Part shown: in pieces, positions 11,948-23,357 of the stretch
Layout: every line of letters starts with the position of its first letter
Numbering within the stretch: the first letter of the stretch is position 1
Source: Atherinomorus stipes
Taxonomy: Eukaryota; Chordata; Actinopteri; Atheriniformes; Atherinidae
Reading direction: 5' to 3'
DNA length: 64,000 nt
Assembly (NCBI GenBank): GCA_023101725.1
Contig: JALJCO010010304.1
Location: forward strand, 248,001 to 312,000
Translations under genes and position numbers: made by a program
The notes under the pieces: generated by a model
What the model was told of the DNA's origin: nothing
The model's input: the letters and a program-made list of their open reading frames with translations, nothing else
Databases searched by the model: none

Positions 11948-12646
11948 GAAAAACTTACACCAATCTGGCACAATCCTGACTTTCAGCTGAACAACAAACC
12001 CATTCACTTTCCACTATGGCAGCACAAAGGAATCAAACACCTCCATCACTTATTTGAAAATGACCAGTTTATAACATTCAACAGACTAGTCCAGAAGTTC
12101 GAAATTGGTAAAGAATATTTCATACAGTATCAACAAATAAAATCCATATTTAAATTAAAGATTGGCATGACGAATACACGTAATCCCTCAATATTTGCAG
12201 AAAACATAATGAAAATCGCTAATTCCAGAAAAATTGTGTCTAGACGTTATAAACTCATAACAAACACAGATACTACAGTGACAATTCCAGTAACTAAATG
12301 GACATCTGATTTGAATCTCATGCCAAATTCCAACTTCTGGACTACAGTATGTAATAACATATTTTCAATGAAAAGTAATACAAATCTACAACTTATCCAA
12401 TATAGAATCATCCACCGGACACACATAACTCAAAGAAGAATGTTTCAGATGGGTTTTGCAGACACAGACACTTGTACACAATGCACCTCGGGTTGCACTG
12501 ATAATTATATTCATGCCACCTGGTTCTGTCAGCCGGTTTTTTCCTTTTGGGAGTTATTAACCGAAAAATTATATTTTATTTTGAGCTGTAGAATCCCCAT
12601 TTCCCCATCTATTTGTCTATTGGGTAATACCTCAGTATTGGATTAA
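11948..12646 (+). pseudogene. LINE-1-like ORF2, C-terminal fragment
   Basis: One open frame runs from about 11948 to a stop at 12646, without an initiating Met at its 5' end. The upstream part reads PIWHNP...PLWQHKGIKHL...FEIGKEYFIQYQQIKS, matching the region after the reverse transcriptase in vertebrate L1 ORF2. Near the end is the L1 Cys/His motif, CTQC followed by HATWFC about ten residues later. L1 ORF2 normally exceeds 1,200 residues, so only about the last fifth is present. This is the 5' truncation typical of incomplete target-primed reverse transcription. The strand agrees with the T-rich 3' tail that follows. The element cannot transpose by itself. Confidence 0.82.
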
Positions 12647-12907
12647 CCATTGGACCATTGGATTAACCTTTTTACAGAATATATAACAATAGAAAAGGCT
12701 AACTCCATTTATATAGGTAATATTGCTGCATTTAATTTGATTTGGAAACCATTTTTAACATATTTTGACCTAAATTAATTATTTAAGAAGCCATCTAAAA
12801 CAAGCTAACGCAGATTCCAAGACACCTTTCAAAACCTTCCATCATATACATATTCTATGTCTATACCTTAGTCACTGCCACATAGATTTAGCCTTAGATA
12901 GAACCCC

Positions 12908-13060
12908 CCCCCTTTTTAAAGAAAGAGGGGGAAAGAAGGGGGAAAGAAAGAAGGAAAAAAGGGGGGGGGGGGGGGAGAATAAAAAAGAAAGGAAAGGAAG
13001 AGAAAAAAAAGAAAAAAAAGGAGAAAGAAAGAAAGAAAGAAAGAAGAATAAATAAATAAA
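12908..13060. repeat. Purine-rich low-complexity tract with G17-like run
   Basis: GA/GGGAAA-rich sequence with a homopolymeric G run at about 12961-12975. Frames across it read as Lys/Arg/Glu or Phe/Ser/Leu repeats and are artefacts. Confidence 0.85.
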
Positions 13061-13574
13061 TTTATTTTTAATTTTATTTTACTTCCTCTTCTTTCTTTTG
13101 CTTCTCCTTCTCTGTCATTTCGATCAATGCCCCCCCCCTCCACCCCCCTTATTTGTTTACATTGTTATGGTAATGATGGTGTTGGTGGTAATAGTAATAA
13201 TTAGTATTATTATTGTTGTTATTATCATTATATATGGTACTAATTGTTGTTATTATACACCATACTAAACAGATTTTTAGCCCCTTTTTTTTTTTTTTTT
13301 CTTAATTTAACTTTGTCTGGGTTACTGATTAAATTATCCCCTCCCTCTGTCTGCATGACATACAGATATACACAGATATATAAATGTTTAATTTTTATTT
13401 ATTTTCACTCTAAGTAACAGCAAGTTGTGACGGTAACATTACACTGCTATTATAATTATTATTACAAATCCAACTGGTGTTATTTTCACTGTACTTACTG
13501 CAATTTCTAATTAGATATTGATTTTGAGGTGGGAAAGAAAAAAAGGGGGAAGGAAGAAAAAAAGAAAAAAAAAA

Positions 13575-13690
13575 GTGTATATGTGTATATGGATATGTGT
13601 ATGTAAGTATGTATATGTATGCATGGATATGTATATGGAAGTGTATATGTGTATGTGTGTGTATACATGCATATATGTATATATATATTT
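13575..13690. repeat. TATG/TATATG-rich microsatellite
   Basis: Imperfect alternation of GTATATG, GTATG and GGATATG units. Both strands give artefactual frames rich in Tyr/His/Ile. Confidence 0.85.
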
Positions 13691-15384
13691 TTTTATCATT
13701 GTAATATAATTATTTTCGTCGTGACTTATTTTTATTTATTTTTTTTTTTTTACTATTATTATTATTACTTTTTTACTACCGACACTACTTATCTCGCAAT
13801 TATTATTCTTATTAATTAGATCTATTTGTACTGTCGTTAGTATTAACGATCATAATCTTTCATATCTGCCATCAATCTTATATCGTCACAATCTTGCTGA
13901 CAGCTTTACTACCCCCTCCCTATTCTAATTTAATAAGTATTGTATCACTACTACAATTAATATCTTAATCCATTTTATTATAAAATGTCATTTTTGCTTC
14001 TACTTTCCTTTCCTGCCTCTTAGATAAATAATTATTATGATTATTAGATTACTATTATTGTTATCAATAATCTATTATTAAGTTTTTTTTTTTTTTTTTT
14101 TTTTGTTTTTCCCCCTCTCCTTAAAAAATTATTTTCCTTATTTTTTTATGTTCACTATTACTATTATTTATCCATTCACTTGTCATTTCTACCTGTAGTA
14201 ACTAATTGATTTCCCTTTTTTTATGAGGGGGGGTGGGGGTTATCTTGGGTTGAAGATAAGATAGGATGGGATATGGTGCAGGTGTGGTGATTGGGACACA
14301 TGCATATTTGTTGCCAACTCCCAGCTCAACTGGCGCCCTCCCAAGGGTCTGGGTGCGGCTCGTGCAAGGGAAAGCGGACCTGGGTTGGCTCTCTCCCAAT
14401 TGGGTCTGAGGGCGACTCAAAGCTCTTGGCATATTAATGACAGGATGATCAATGCTTTTCATATCAAGTATGAATGTATGGTTATCCAGCTAGATCGGTG
14501 TTCCCACTAGTAGTCATCGCTGGCCCCAAATCTATCTCTCTCGCCTGTCCCCCTCCCCAAACTCTGGGAAAACAGAACCCCCCTGCACAAACCCCCCTCG
14601 ACCACCTTTTTTTGTTTATTTATTTATTTTTATTTTTTATTTATTCTGTTATTTTGTTTCTAATATACTCTCATTTTCTCTTTTCCTTTTTTTTGTAGTT
14701 ATTTACTTATTTATTATTATTATTTTGTTTTACTTTATATTCTCTTACTTTAGATTATATTTTTTTTTCTTTCTAAATCATTATTATAATCCCTTTTTTA
14801 TTTTTATTTATGCATTTATTTTTTAATTATTTTATTATTATTATTATTATTATTACACTACTGGTATTATTATAAGATATGATTATGATAATGACAATAA
14901 TAGTGATATCTGATGTATCTAATCTAGTGCTTGTTATAATCCACCTAAATATGAGAGGTTATAAGTCAGCTGAGATTGTGACGATACTCTTGGATATTGT
15001 AATTTTTTTTAAAAAGTCTGTCATATCCTTTATACTTCTACTAATATAGCAACTAACTACCATCATTATATTATTATTGTTGTCATTAATAATAATTGAT
15101 TTTCTTTTCTTAAAATATATCATTGCCAACAATGTCTATTGTTACCTTTATATATACAGAAAATACATTTCCCCTACTTACCCCCCCATATATATATATT
15201 TTTTCTCCATTTATATGGAGTGATTTCATGGTGACTATGACTGTATCATTTTTTTTTTTTTTTACAAAATTATTTACCCAATGTCTTCAGGTGGATTTAC
15301 AATAGGGTTGACCTCACATCTCACAACACACAACACACATCCCTGTTTTACTTCATGATACATACTGATCACCTCACTATATTT

Positions 15385-15490
15385 GTATATATATGTGTAT
15401 GTGTGTGTGTATATATATATAGGTATGTATGTGTATGTATGTATGTGTGTATATGTGTGCATATATATATATTTATATGTATGTATATAT
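15385..15490. repeat. TG/TATATA-rich microsatellite
   Basis: Imperfect GTATG, TG and TA repeats inside the L1 tail. Confidence 0.85.
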
Positions 15491-15659
15491 AATCAATTTA
15501 TTACTTTTACATGTCTGTTGTCTGTCTGACATTGGATGGGTTGTGCCAAAAATAATTTTGTTGTACTAGGGCGCTGGTTCAGTGACAAAACGATTCTGAT
15601 TCTCACCCACATCACAAATCATCAGAACAAGAAGCCATGGTCTACGTTAGCATTCGCAG

Positions 15660-17232
15660 TAGGCTGAACGATTTCAGGAAAAAATCTAATTGCGCTCTTT
15701 CTGGGAGATATTGCGATTTTGATTCGATTCACGATTTCCTTCACATCAAGCTTCAGTACAATATTTACAATGTACAATACTATTCATGAACATGACAGAA
15801 AACTCCATTATATCATCAAAACATTAAAAGCTATAACTCTTAATAAATGATAACAATTAAAGGTGAGATTTAGCTCACTTTATGCATTTATTTAAAAAAT
15901 GCATGTACATTCACTGGAACTCCGGGATTTTCAGATTCCCTGCAGTCCTCCTCCCTCTACCACAGTTAATCACCCCACTTACAGCTTTTTCAAACCAGGT
16001 CATCTGCATGTTGCTTTACACACTTGAATTTCCAGAGTAAAAAGACGTTAGTGTGCTATTTTTAATATTTTAACTATTTCTCATCACAATGCACTGAAAA
16101 ATATCCAAATAAGAATTCAACATATTTTCTTTTTACAGTTCTTGTATGTAGGTTACGTTAAGTGAAACATACAAACCAGGGAATTTATCATGGATTCATA
16201 TGTGCATTAAAATGTAATTAAGTTGTAAAATAAATCTGAACAAATATCTGGTTTTACATCTAACTTCATTTTCATGTCATTCTGTCACCTGAACTTGAGG
16301 TGAAGAAGACGACATCATCAATGATCAGGTGGTTTTACCCTGATTGTTTTGATCAGGTTGCATTTCTGACATTTGGACGTACATTTTTGGCCACAACGGC
16401 GTTCCGTACTCATCCTCTCATGTCCGCTTGAAATGCAGCAGCAACAACTTTCCTCCTGTTTCTGGTTTAACTGTGTGGCTTAACTAATGTCCCAGATAAC
16501 AAGGACAGAGCTTCTGTGTGCTGCCCCGGTTCGCCCCGTTCACCAAGCAAGTCCAGCTGATTATTCGTCTCCTTTTACTCAGATCTGCCTAAATACGGAT
16601 CATTCATTTACTCGCCTGCATCGCGCTCGTGTCCACAGCGCAAAGCCCAAAACTTTCTAGGTTAAAAGAAAACTGGCTGAAATTCAGTCACGCTTTTATT
16701 CCCATTAAAATGATTTGATCTGATTTTACAGATCAGACAGTATTTTTCACTAGACTGTTTTAATAGCGATCACTGCAGGTGACTTAACCGCTGAGTCATG
16801 AAATATGACGGCGCAGACAGTTCAAGATTACATTTTACTGAACATTAAATTCCCTCATTTCACGAAGCAGATCAACAAACAGAAAGAGGCAGCAGAGGTC
16901 TGCAGCCTCTCTCCAACAACGGAACGGAAAGTTAGAAACTGGATGAAGTTCTACCGAAGCCGTTATCTGGTGTAAATATTACACAGAAGGAGATGCCCAT
17001 CCCAGCCTGATGCTGATTGGTTAGCTGACCTGTCCATGAGTAACATTCCGCTTCTGATTGGTGAGCTTAGTTGGCTGGTACAGAGACGGCAAGTAGTGCG
17101 TGTGTGTACAACAGTGGACAGAGCAGATCCTGGGTCAGTCAGGAGCTGGAAAAACCGCAGCTTTGGCGATCACGTGATCGCATGGTCTGAAATCGCAATT
17201 TCGATCTTAAAACGATCAATCGTTCAGCCCTA
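15660..17232. mobile_element. hAT-type element with 8-bp target duplication
   Basis: The left end is TAGGCTGAACGATT. The reverse complement of the right end is TAGGGCTGAACGATTGATC, identical except for one missing G. Flanking 8-mers ATTCGCAG (15652-15659) and ATTAGCAG (17233-17240) differ at one base, as expected for an old hAT target duplication. Subterminal repeats of ATTGCGATTT and TCACGTGATCG occur. At 1,573 bp it is too short for a full hAT transposase gene (about 600 codons plus introns), and no long frame survives, so it is non-autonomous. Confidence 0.8.
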
Positions 17233-17240
17233 ATTAGCAG

Positions 17241-18665
17241 TCCAAATATATAAAAGATAACATGACCAGAATACATACATACCTTTAAAAATGTACTCAA
17301 ACAATAATAAAGACAATGAAAATGGATAAAAGTTTAGGTTTCATAAGTCAGATGTACGGCGCATCAGTGGTTTATGACTGTTTCTAATTATATCTTCTAT
17401 CGGGTCACATCAGTGTTTCATTAAGTTGATGAATGTGTGGAGTGGATTTCTTGTCCTTGGCTATTTTGCATTACAAACTTTTGCTTGATTGAACTGAAAT
17501 AATTTGATTGGAAGCGGAATTCCATTTATACCACATATAAGTTGTGATGCCCTGACACATGAACTTACAGCTCACAGCTGGAAACCCCATCTGTAATCTA
17601 AGCTAACATCAGGATGCTAATTAATAATCACACACTCAGGATCTTCACTCATGCTTTGAGGGATGGACATTGAAACACTCAACTATCTGAGAAGGGACTA
17701 CTTAAGAGCCAACAAACAGAGGGGAGGAGGTCAAAGCCAAGCGGCAGAGCTAATGTGGCTTGTTGTGGTGGAGCAGAAGCCAAAGGGACATGTTACAGCT
17801 AATCAGAGTGTGTGTGTGTTTGCTCATGTGTGTAGTGTTGGAGGCACAAGGCACCACGGTGAAGGCTTGTTTGCAGTCTGTGTGTCCATACGGCAGCATG
17901 AAAGAAACAGACCGTTCCCCTCCACCAGCTTCCTTGCACCCCACATCCAAACTGCCTGTCCTCCCAGAGCCAAGAGAGGGAAAGAGAGCCAGGCTTTGGA
18001 CTGTGTGCAAAATCAGAGAGGGGTGTAAAGAACCCAAGAGAGGACTAAAGGAAGCTCCAGAAAACAGAGAAGGTCATGACGGTAAGTGCTTTGAGCTGAA
18101 ATGAATGACTTTTACAACAGTTTTTCAAGGCAAAACATGTCAAACCAAATATCCTGAACACGTCTTCTTTCTGACTAAAGGAAAGAAAATGCCCAAAATT
18201 CAGAGCATGAGTGGTGAAGACCATCTGCTCTTTAACCAGACTCATCTTTTCAAACATGTCGCTTCCCATGTGCCCCCCTACCCCACCCCCCTGCCGCCTG
18301 TGTCAAATATGTCCACTTCAGCAGCACTTATACTCACCAAACTTTCCAGTTATACCAGTCTGTATTTTCAAAGAGCTGATGTCACGTTTTTGACATTTTT
18401 TGCCATGTTTTATCGACCAAAACGTTCTTCATGATGATCTATGTAACAAAAACAGGCGCAGCTGCATAGATGAGTTATTAGAAAATATCGCTGCATTTCA
18501 GCATCTGACCAGACTGTGGCGCTGTGAGCTCAGACCGGACGTGACGTCTGCCAGAGAACGTTCTCAGCTTATTTAACATTGAAGTCAATGGCTTCATAGC
18601 AGTTTTTAAGTTCCTTTTCTATTCTTACAGACAAACAGCAACGACTCAGCATTCAAATGGGGATA
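17241..18665. other. No gene recognised
   Basis: Two overlapping plus-strand frames (17663-18028 and 17760-18104) have no domain. A donor-like GACGGTAAGTGC near 18078 exists, but nothing supports an exon around it. Confidence 0.4.
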
Positions 18666-18667
18666 TA

Positions 18668-18697
18668 ATATGTAGATAGATAGATATAGATAGATAT
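18668..18697. repeat. GATA/GATATA microsatellite
   Basis: A short imperfect tetra-/hexanucleotide array directly before the SINE. Confidence 0.8.
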
Positions 18698-18708
18698 AAA
18701 AATACCTG

Positions 18709-18935
18709 GGGAGTGGGTAGCCTAGTGTAGCGTCGTGGGCTTTGGCACGGAGGACACGGGTTCGAGTCCCCGACACGACTCCTGGTGGTGAACCACTGTG
18801 GACCCCTGAGCAAGGTCCTTAACCCCCCAACTGCTCACTGTACTACTCACAGTACAGAGATGGGTAAAATGCAGAGCCCTTACCTTACCAGATCTTACCA
18901 GTAGAACAAAAAAAAAAAAAAAAAAAAAAAATTGT
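18709..18935 (+). repeat. tRNA-derived SINE with poly(A)
   Basis: The head has a box-A-like TGGGTAGCCTAGTGTAG and a good box B, GGGTTCGAGTCCCC. The body contains the fish-SINE motif GAGCAAGGTCCTTAACCCCC. It ends in an A run of about 23 (18909-18931). The internal RNA polymerase III promoter is intact by inspection. A second, damaged copy lies at 41800-42055. Confidence 0.8.
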
Positions 18936-18946
18936 ATTGACAGCTA

Positions 18947-19428
18947 AAGGGACTTGAGGCAAGATTAAGAAACGAAACTCGCAACTGCCGCAACTGGCGC
19001 TTCAGGTAACTGCAGCCATGAGCCAAGCCGTCACGGGAGCGTGCACAAACTGAAGCTAATATGATGTTTACTCACCTTTTTCTTCGTAGTTCCACTTTTT
19101 AGTGCTTTTCAGTTAATCCGGATCATTTGCTGATGGCAGAATAATCCATAACTATCACTTACAGTGTTTAAATTTACCGTGACCGTCTTCTTCCTGTATC
19201 AAAACTGTGGATGTAGCGTCATTTGACGTCACATCCGCAGGGCAGCGCGGGAAATTCGGACAACGAATTGCAGCGCATTTTGCAGCACACAGCCTGTTCA
19301 AGGAACAGCAACGGGGAGAAACGTGAGTGGAAACGTTATTTTTGGTATTTAGCGCTTCATCACGGATTAGTATAAAAAAAAAATGGACATGAATGTTTTG
19401 TTTTTTTTAATTCCTGCCTCTAGTCCCT
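18947..19428. mobile_element. TTAA-type MITE family, copy 1
   Basis: Inverted ends are AGGGACTTGAGGCAAG and the complement of GCCTCTAGTCCCT. They are flanked by CTAA on the left and TTAA on the right, consistent with a decayed TTAA duplication. The full interior matches 43751-44204 in reverse orientation, with shared words such as AGCCAAGCCGTCACGGGAGC. No frame of note. TTAA targeting suggests piggyBac-like mobilisation, but that is inference. Confidence 0.72.
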
Positions 19429-19789
19429 TTAATGTTTAAAAGCTTGTAAGTACAGCGTTAGTTTATTTAGGTTTCCTACAGATCCAGAAGTTTATTTTGA
19501 AGACGATAAAGCAGCATGTCAGACTTACCGGGTAGCAGTAGAAGCCTCTGCAGGTCTCTCCTGTCTACAGCTTCTGTTTACTGGAGCTGTCGAGACCTCT
19601 AACACATGAAATTGCAATCATGTCCGCTGGAATATTCTTTTTGCTTCTTGCTTCATCAGATCGGTCATACAGCTACTGTATGGACAGACAGCTGCTGCTC
19701 CATTGTAGCAGGACTTCTGCGGTCAACACAGATTTCCTCCAGTTGCATCCATCCCTCCATCCTCATCTTTATAAACGGGAACTATTTAA

Positions 19790-21257
19790 CCCCTCTAGGC
19801 GCCACAGTTGCATTATTGCGACAGGCGACATTACTGAATATAACAGACCTTATATTTAAATCTGTAGCCTTGTACTGTTACTGCTTGGTTTTACTACATT
19901 GCCAAGACATTTAGCTTCAGTCCTGACATCATTTTTGAATGTGTTTCTAAGGAAAAAATTAGCGAAAAAAAGGTTTGAAAACCCGACACCCACTGTCTGC
20001 GCGCGAAGCTGCAGGAGTGCAGGAGAGAGAGAGAAAAGGCGAAAGCAGCAGCATGTTGGAAAGAGTGAGAGACCGATCGCGACTTTTAGAATAAGAAACT
20101 AAACTCCCAGAGGCCTTTACAGTGCAGACGAGGTGCTGCACTGATCTTTGCTGATCGGGAGGAGACGATCAGGCCTCGTCAGAGATGAGTGACTGACGTC
20201 GCTGTCAGAAAGCACACTGATGACGGTGAAAGTTTTTTCTGCCGCGGTGATGGAAGAAAGAAACAGGAGACGTGTGGGCAGAAGACGGGAAAATCAGAAT
20301 AAGGGAGTAATTGATGCTGACTGACTGACTGAGAGTTGAGCAGGTGATCCATGAATGGATCAAAGGCTCTGACGAGCCTGTGGGATATCGCGGACACGAG
20401 GATCTCATAGATGCTCGTGCATGTGACTTCCTGTCTCTGCTTTCGGATGATGATTTCTGGAACCTCATCACAAATGAAAGATATGCTCACCAGTACTGAA
20501 ACACACCAACTCCAGCCAAACCCCAGATTTCATGGCTGGTGTGATGTCACCATCCCGGAGACGAATGCATTCATATTACTGTATTTGTGCATGAGGCTTG
20601 TTGAAAACCTGAGATTGAGGTCTACTGGGCAGGATTTTGGCCAGTTTGCACACCTGGCTTTGGCAAAGTGATGACAAGGAACAGATTTGAGATGAGATCA
20701 TCCCATCTTTCTTCCACTTTGCAAATAAAAATCATGAACAAACAAACATAAGAACATGTAATTTTACCTGTTGATATACAAATTAGATTATCAAGTATAC
20801 TCCTGTCAGATTGTTGTTCATTTATTCTGAGGATGAGAGAATGAAAAAGGATCAGTGAAAAAATGGAAAAAATCTTCTGTGTAAATATGTTCGGAATTCT
20901 GTTTTACTGAATTTTACTCGCTGATATACAAATTATATTAGCAGATTTACTCCAACCAAACTCCTGTTTCTTTATTTTGAGCATAAAATGACAGCAAAAC
21001 ATTTTTCCTGTGTATAAATATGTTCAAAAATCATCTTTTTACTGAAAGATTCGCAATCCAATATGGCCCCTACCTGATGACATTACAATATGCAAATTAC
21101 ATGAGTAAATTTACTCCCATCACAAACTTTAGGTCATTATGAATATTTTTCTCATTTACGCTATGGATCTATCTCTCACCACCTCCAAGCTACAGCATTT
21201 TGAATTCTTAAAGTCCAAACGGAATATTTTCCTAAATAAACTCTGGCGCCTAGAGGG
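19790..21257. mobile_element. piggyBac-like transposon remnant
   Basis: Inverted ends are CCCCTCTAGGCGCCA and the complement of TGGCGCCTAGAGGG. They adjoin TTAA on the left (19786-19789) and TTAC on the right, a one-base decay of the piggyBac TTAA duplication. The interior contains piggyBac-transposase-like peptides on the plus strand (separate entry). A complete piggyBac element is normally 2-3 kb with a transposase of about 550-600 residues. At 1,468 bp this copy has lost most of the catalytic core. Confidence 0.72.
20328..20671 (+). pseudogene. piggyBac-like transposase fragment, frameshifted
   Basis: One frame at 20334-20504 reads VEQVIHEWIKGSDE, then DFLSLLSDDDFWNLITNERY and a stop. It resembles the N-terminal part of the DDE_Tnp_1_7 domain, where a hydrophobic strand leads into TNxYA. 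The sequence then continues in another frame (20486-20671) with FHGWCDVTIPETNAFILLYL, matching the conserved 'W..VT..EM.AFLGL...MG' segment. The catalytic aspartates lie further downstream in the family and are not present. Both stop and frameshift show it is dead. Confidence 0.62.
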
Positions 21258-21864
21258 TTACAACTCCATGGAACCATGGAAGTTGTTATCTTCTCATTTT
21301 TAAAGGCTAATTATTTGCCGCGGCTAGCCGTTAGCCACGAGCTAAAGCAGGGTACGAGTGCCTCTTCTCTGTCACGCCTGTGTCTATGTCCAACCGGTGC
21401 AGCTCCTTCACAGTTGTGGGTCTGCTTGTGCTGTTCTGGGTCGTTCCTTACACTTCTGAGTTCCCTCGGTGTGGTCCTGCAGGCTTTAAGCTGAACCAGT
21501 GGACCTGAGGGTGGAGACGGACTGTAGGCAGCTGGCTACAGTTCTACTCCGGTTATAGTTTGTAAAATGTGATTTCCCCAAATTCCTCAGCATCATCACA
21601 CTTTTCTGAACTGGCTGATGATCCACCACACACACCAGTTCCAGTCCAGCTGTTCTGGAGCATCTTTCATGTTTTCCACGGCTTTGATTATACATATAAA
21701 TCAAGGAGCGGACCACAACTCCATATCTCGCTGATGTCCCGTCATGCAGGCTAGGTTCGCAAGTGAAAAGCTAGTAGCACTTAGCCGAGCCTCTTAACAT
21801 CGGATATTTACGTAAATACACGTCTGATTAACTTCTAACTGCACAGAACTACTTATTTTGTCAT
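21258..21864. other. No gene recognised
   Basis: Frames of 60-76 codons only, with no domain. Confidence 0.4.
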
Positions 21865-21865
21865 T

Positions 21866-21935
21866 TTTTCAATTTCAATAGCTTTATTGGCATGACAAGA
21901 CAGTGCTTTTATTGCCAAAGCATATAGCAAAACAA
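21866..21935 (-). repeat. LINE 3'-tail fragment (CTTTATTGGCATGACA type)
   Basis: TCAATAGCTTTATTGGCATG followed by TATTGCCAAAGCA is the reverse complement of a frequent fish LINE terminus ending in AATAAAG. Only the tail remains, and the LINE clade is not certain. Confidence 0.45.
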
Positions 21936-22345
21936 TAATATCAAACACATATGCAATATGAAACAATATCATACAAGCATTCAAAAACAGATTGTTTTGA
22001 TCAAAAACAAATTCTGTCTTGGTGTGTTGTTGTATGGCAAAGTTACTTGAACTTAAGGTCCTGTCATCAGCACTTTAAATTATTTACAAAATGTGTTTTT
22101 GATATTTAATTTACAGTCTTATTCATAACCCCCCCCCTCCAAAAAAGCCAAACTTAAATTGGATTTCTTTTTTTTTTTTTTTGGTATCTGACAGTATTTT
22201 CCAAATTGTGAAACAAAAAATTGAGATCTCCAAAATCCCCTCAGCAAAAATCCGTTGGCTCTCATGTATAAACAAAATGCAACAACTTTGAAAGTGGTTT
22301 AACCCCATCCTCAGATATTTGTACAAGAAATGTATGCAAATTAGT

Positions 22346-23349
22346 TAGGGCTGGGACGATGTGTCTGGTTAACCGATTATATCCACGCAAAAAAATACGT
22401 TGACGCAAAATATGTGTATCGATGCGTCGTCAGACCAAAACAAAGATGGTGTCACCATGCGACTTCAGACTAAAACAAAGATGGCGGCGCGATCTCCGCG
22501 AGTGGCTCTTCCAAGTTTCCAAAGTGTAAGGCAGTGAAGGCCCACACTCGTTTATTGAAGGTATAACTATATGTTAGGGATGGCGAATCCGAAGCCTCAT
22601 GAGACATGAGACAACTTCCGTGAGATGGACGCCATGTCTTCAGACACGTCAAGCCTGTTTGAGACAGTCAGCATGAAGCACGAGCTCCATCTGCTGGCCG
22701 TGGGTGGAACTACAGCTGATGCCGGGCGCTATCTCGTCTCTGACTGTATATAATTAAAGTCACGTTCTCAAACTCATGTTCGTGTTTAATCTGTCGGTAA
22801 TATATTGTAATCACTTCTGGGATAAATAAAGCATTTTTATTTAATTTCCAAGTAATTGGCACCCGTATTAAGCATTAACAGAATGGAGCTGAAGATGCAC
22901 TTTTTCTGGAAGCTAGACCCATGTTCAATATAATGTTCAACTCTGAATGTTTACTTATCTTCATTATCTTTTGTTGGAAAATAATATCTGTCTTAGCTTA
23001 AATCCTCCAAGTTTACATGATCATATTATTTCAATAATGACTTTATTATTTTCATGTAAATGAAAGAATTAAAAGCCTGTTTTTCAGTCAGCTGTTTTCA
23101 ACATAAATTTTACATTCTGTTGGTTCATGAAAAACTCCATGACAGGCTGCTGCTCCCACTGCCTTTTTATTCATGCTCTTTTTTACATTTTAGATATCTA
23201 TATCAGCATACATAAATTGCTGTCTGTCAATTTATGAGAAGATAATCGAATCGAATCGAGTCGAAAAGTGAATTGTTAGATTAATCGATGCATCAAAAAA
23301 ATAATCAATAGATTAATCGTTTAAAAAATAATCGTTTTACCCAGCCCTA
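22346..23349. mobile_element. hAT-type element with perfect 8-bp target duplication
   Basis: The ends are TAGGGCTGGG and its exact inverse, flanked by a perfect AAATTAGT duplication (22338-22345 and 23350-23357). Subterminal regions carry GATTAATCG / CGATTAAT words on both sides. Near the left end a block ending in AAACAAAGATGG occurs twice in about 60 bp. No long frame remains, so it is non-autonomous at 1,004 bp. A second hAT-like end, TAGGGATGGCGAATCC at about 22574, may mark a nested fragment. Confidence 0.85.
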
Positions 23350-23357
23350 AAATTAGT

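Larger units (their letters stand above)
12647..15605 (+). mobile_element. LINE-1-like 3' untranslated tail, rich in T and simple repeats
   Basis: This follows the ORF2 fragment directly and is unusually long and low in complexity. It holds purine-rich runs (12900-13060), many T tracts (13285-13300, 14083-14104, 15250-15261) and TATG/TG arrays (13575-13690 and 15385-15490). It ends with TTTTGTTGTAC ... GTTCAGTGACA and ACGATTCTGATTCTC, the CTGATT-type terminus known for fish LINEs. The inner boundary between true 3' UTR and later microsatellite growth cannot be drawn by eye. Other insertions may be hidden inside. Confidence 0.6.

Noticed and set aside
12916..13143. Phe/Leu/Ser-rich minus-strand frame
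   Set aside because: It is a translation of the purine-rich low-complexity tract in the L1 tail.
17663..18104. Two overlapping plus-strand frames as first exons, with GACGGTAAGTGC as donor
   Set aside because: The two frames overlap without either being distinctive, and a donor-like hexamer is common by chance.
20179..20490. Minus-strand frames of 103 and 88 codons
   Set aside because: They are antisense to the piggyBac-like transposase remains, which read correctly on the plus strand.
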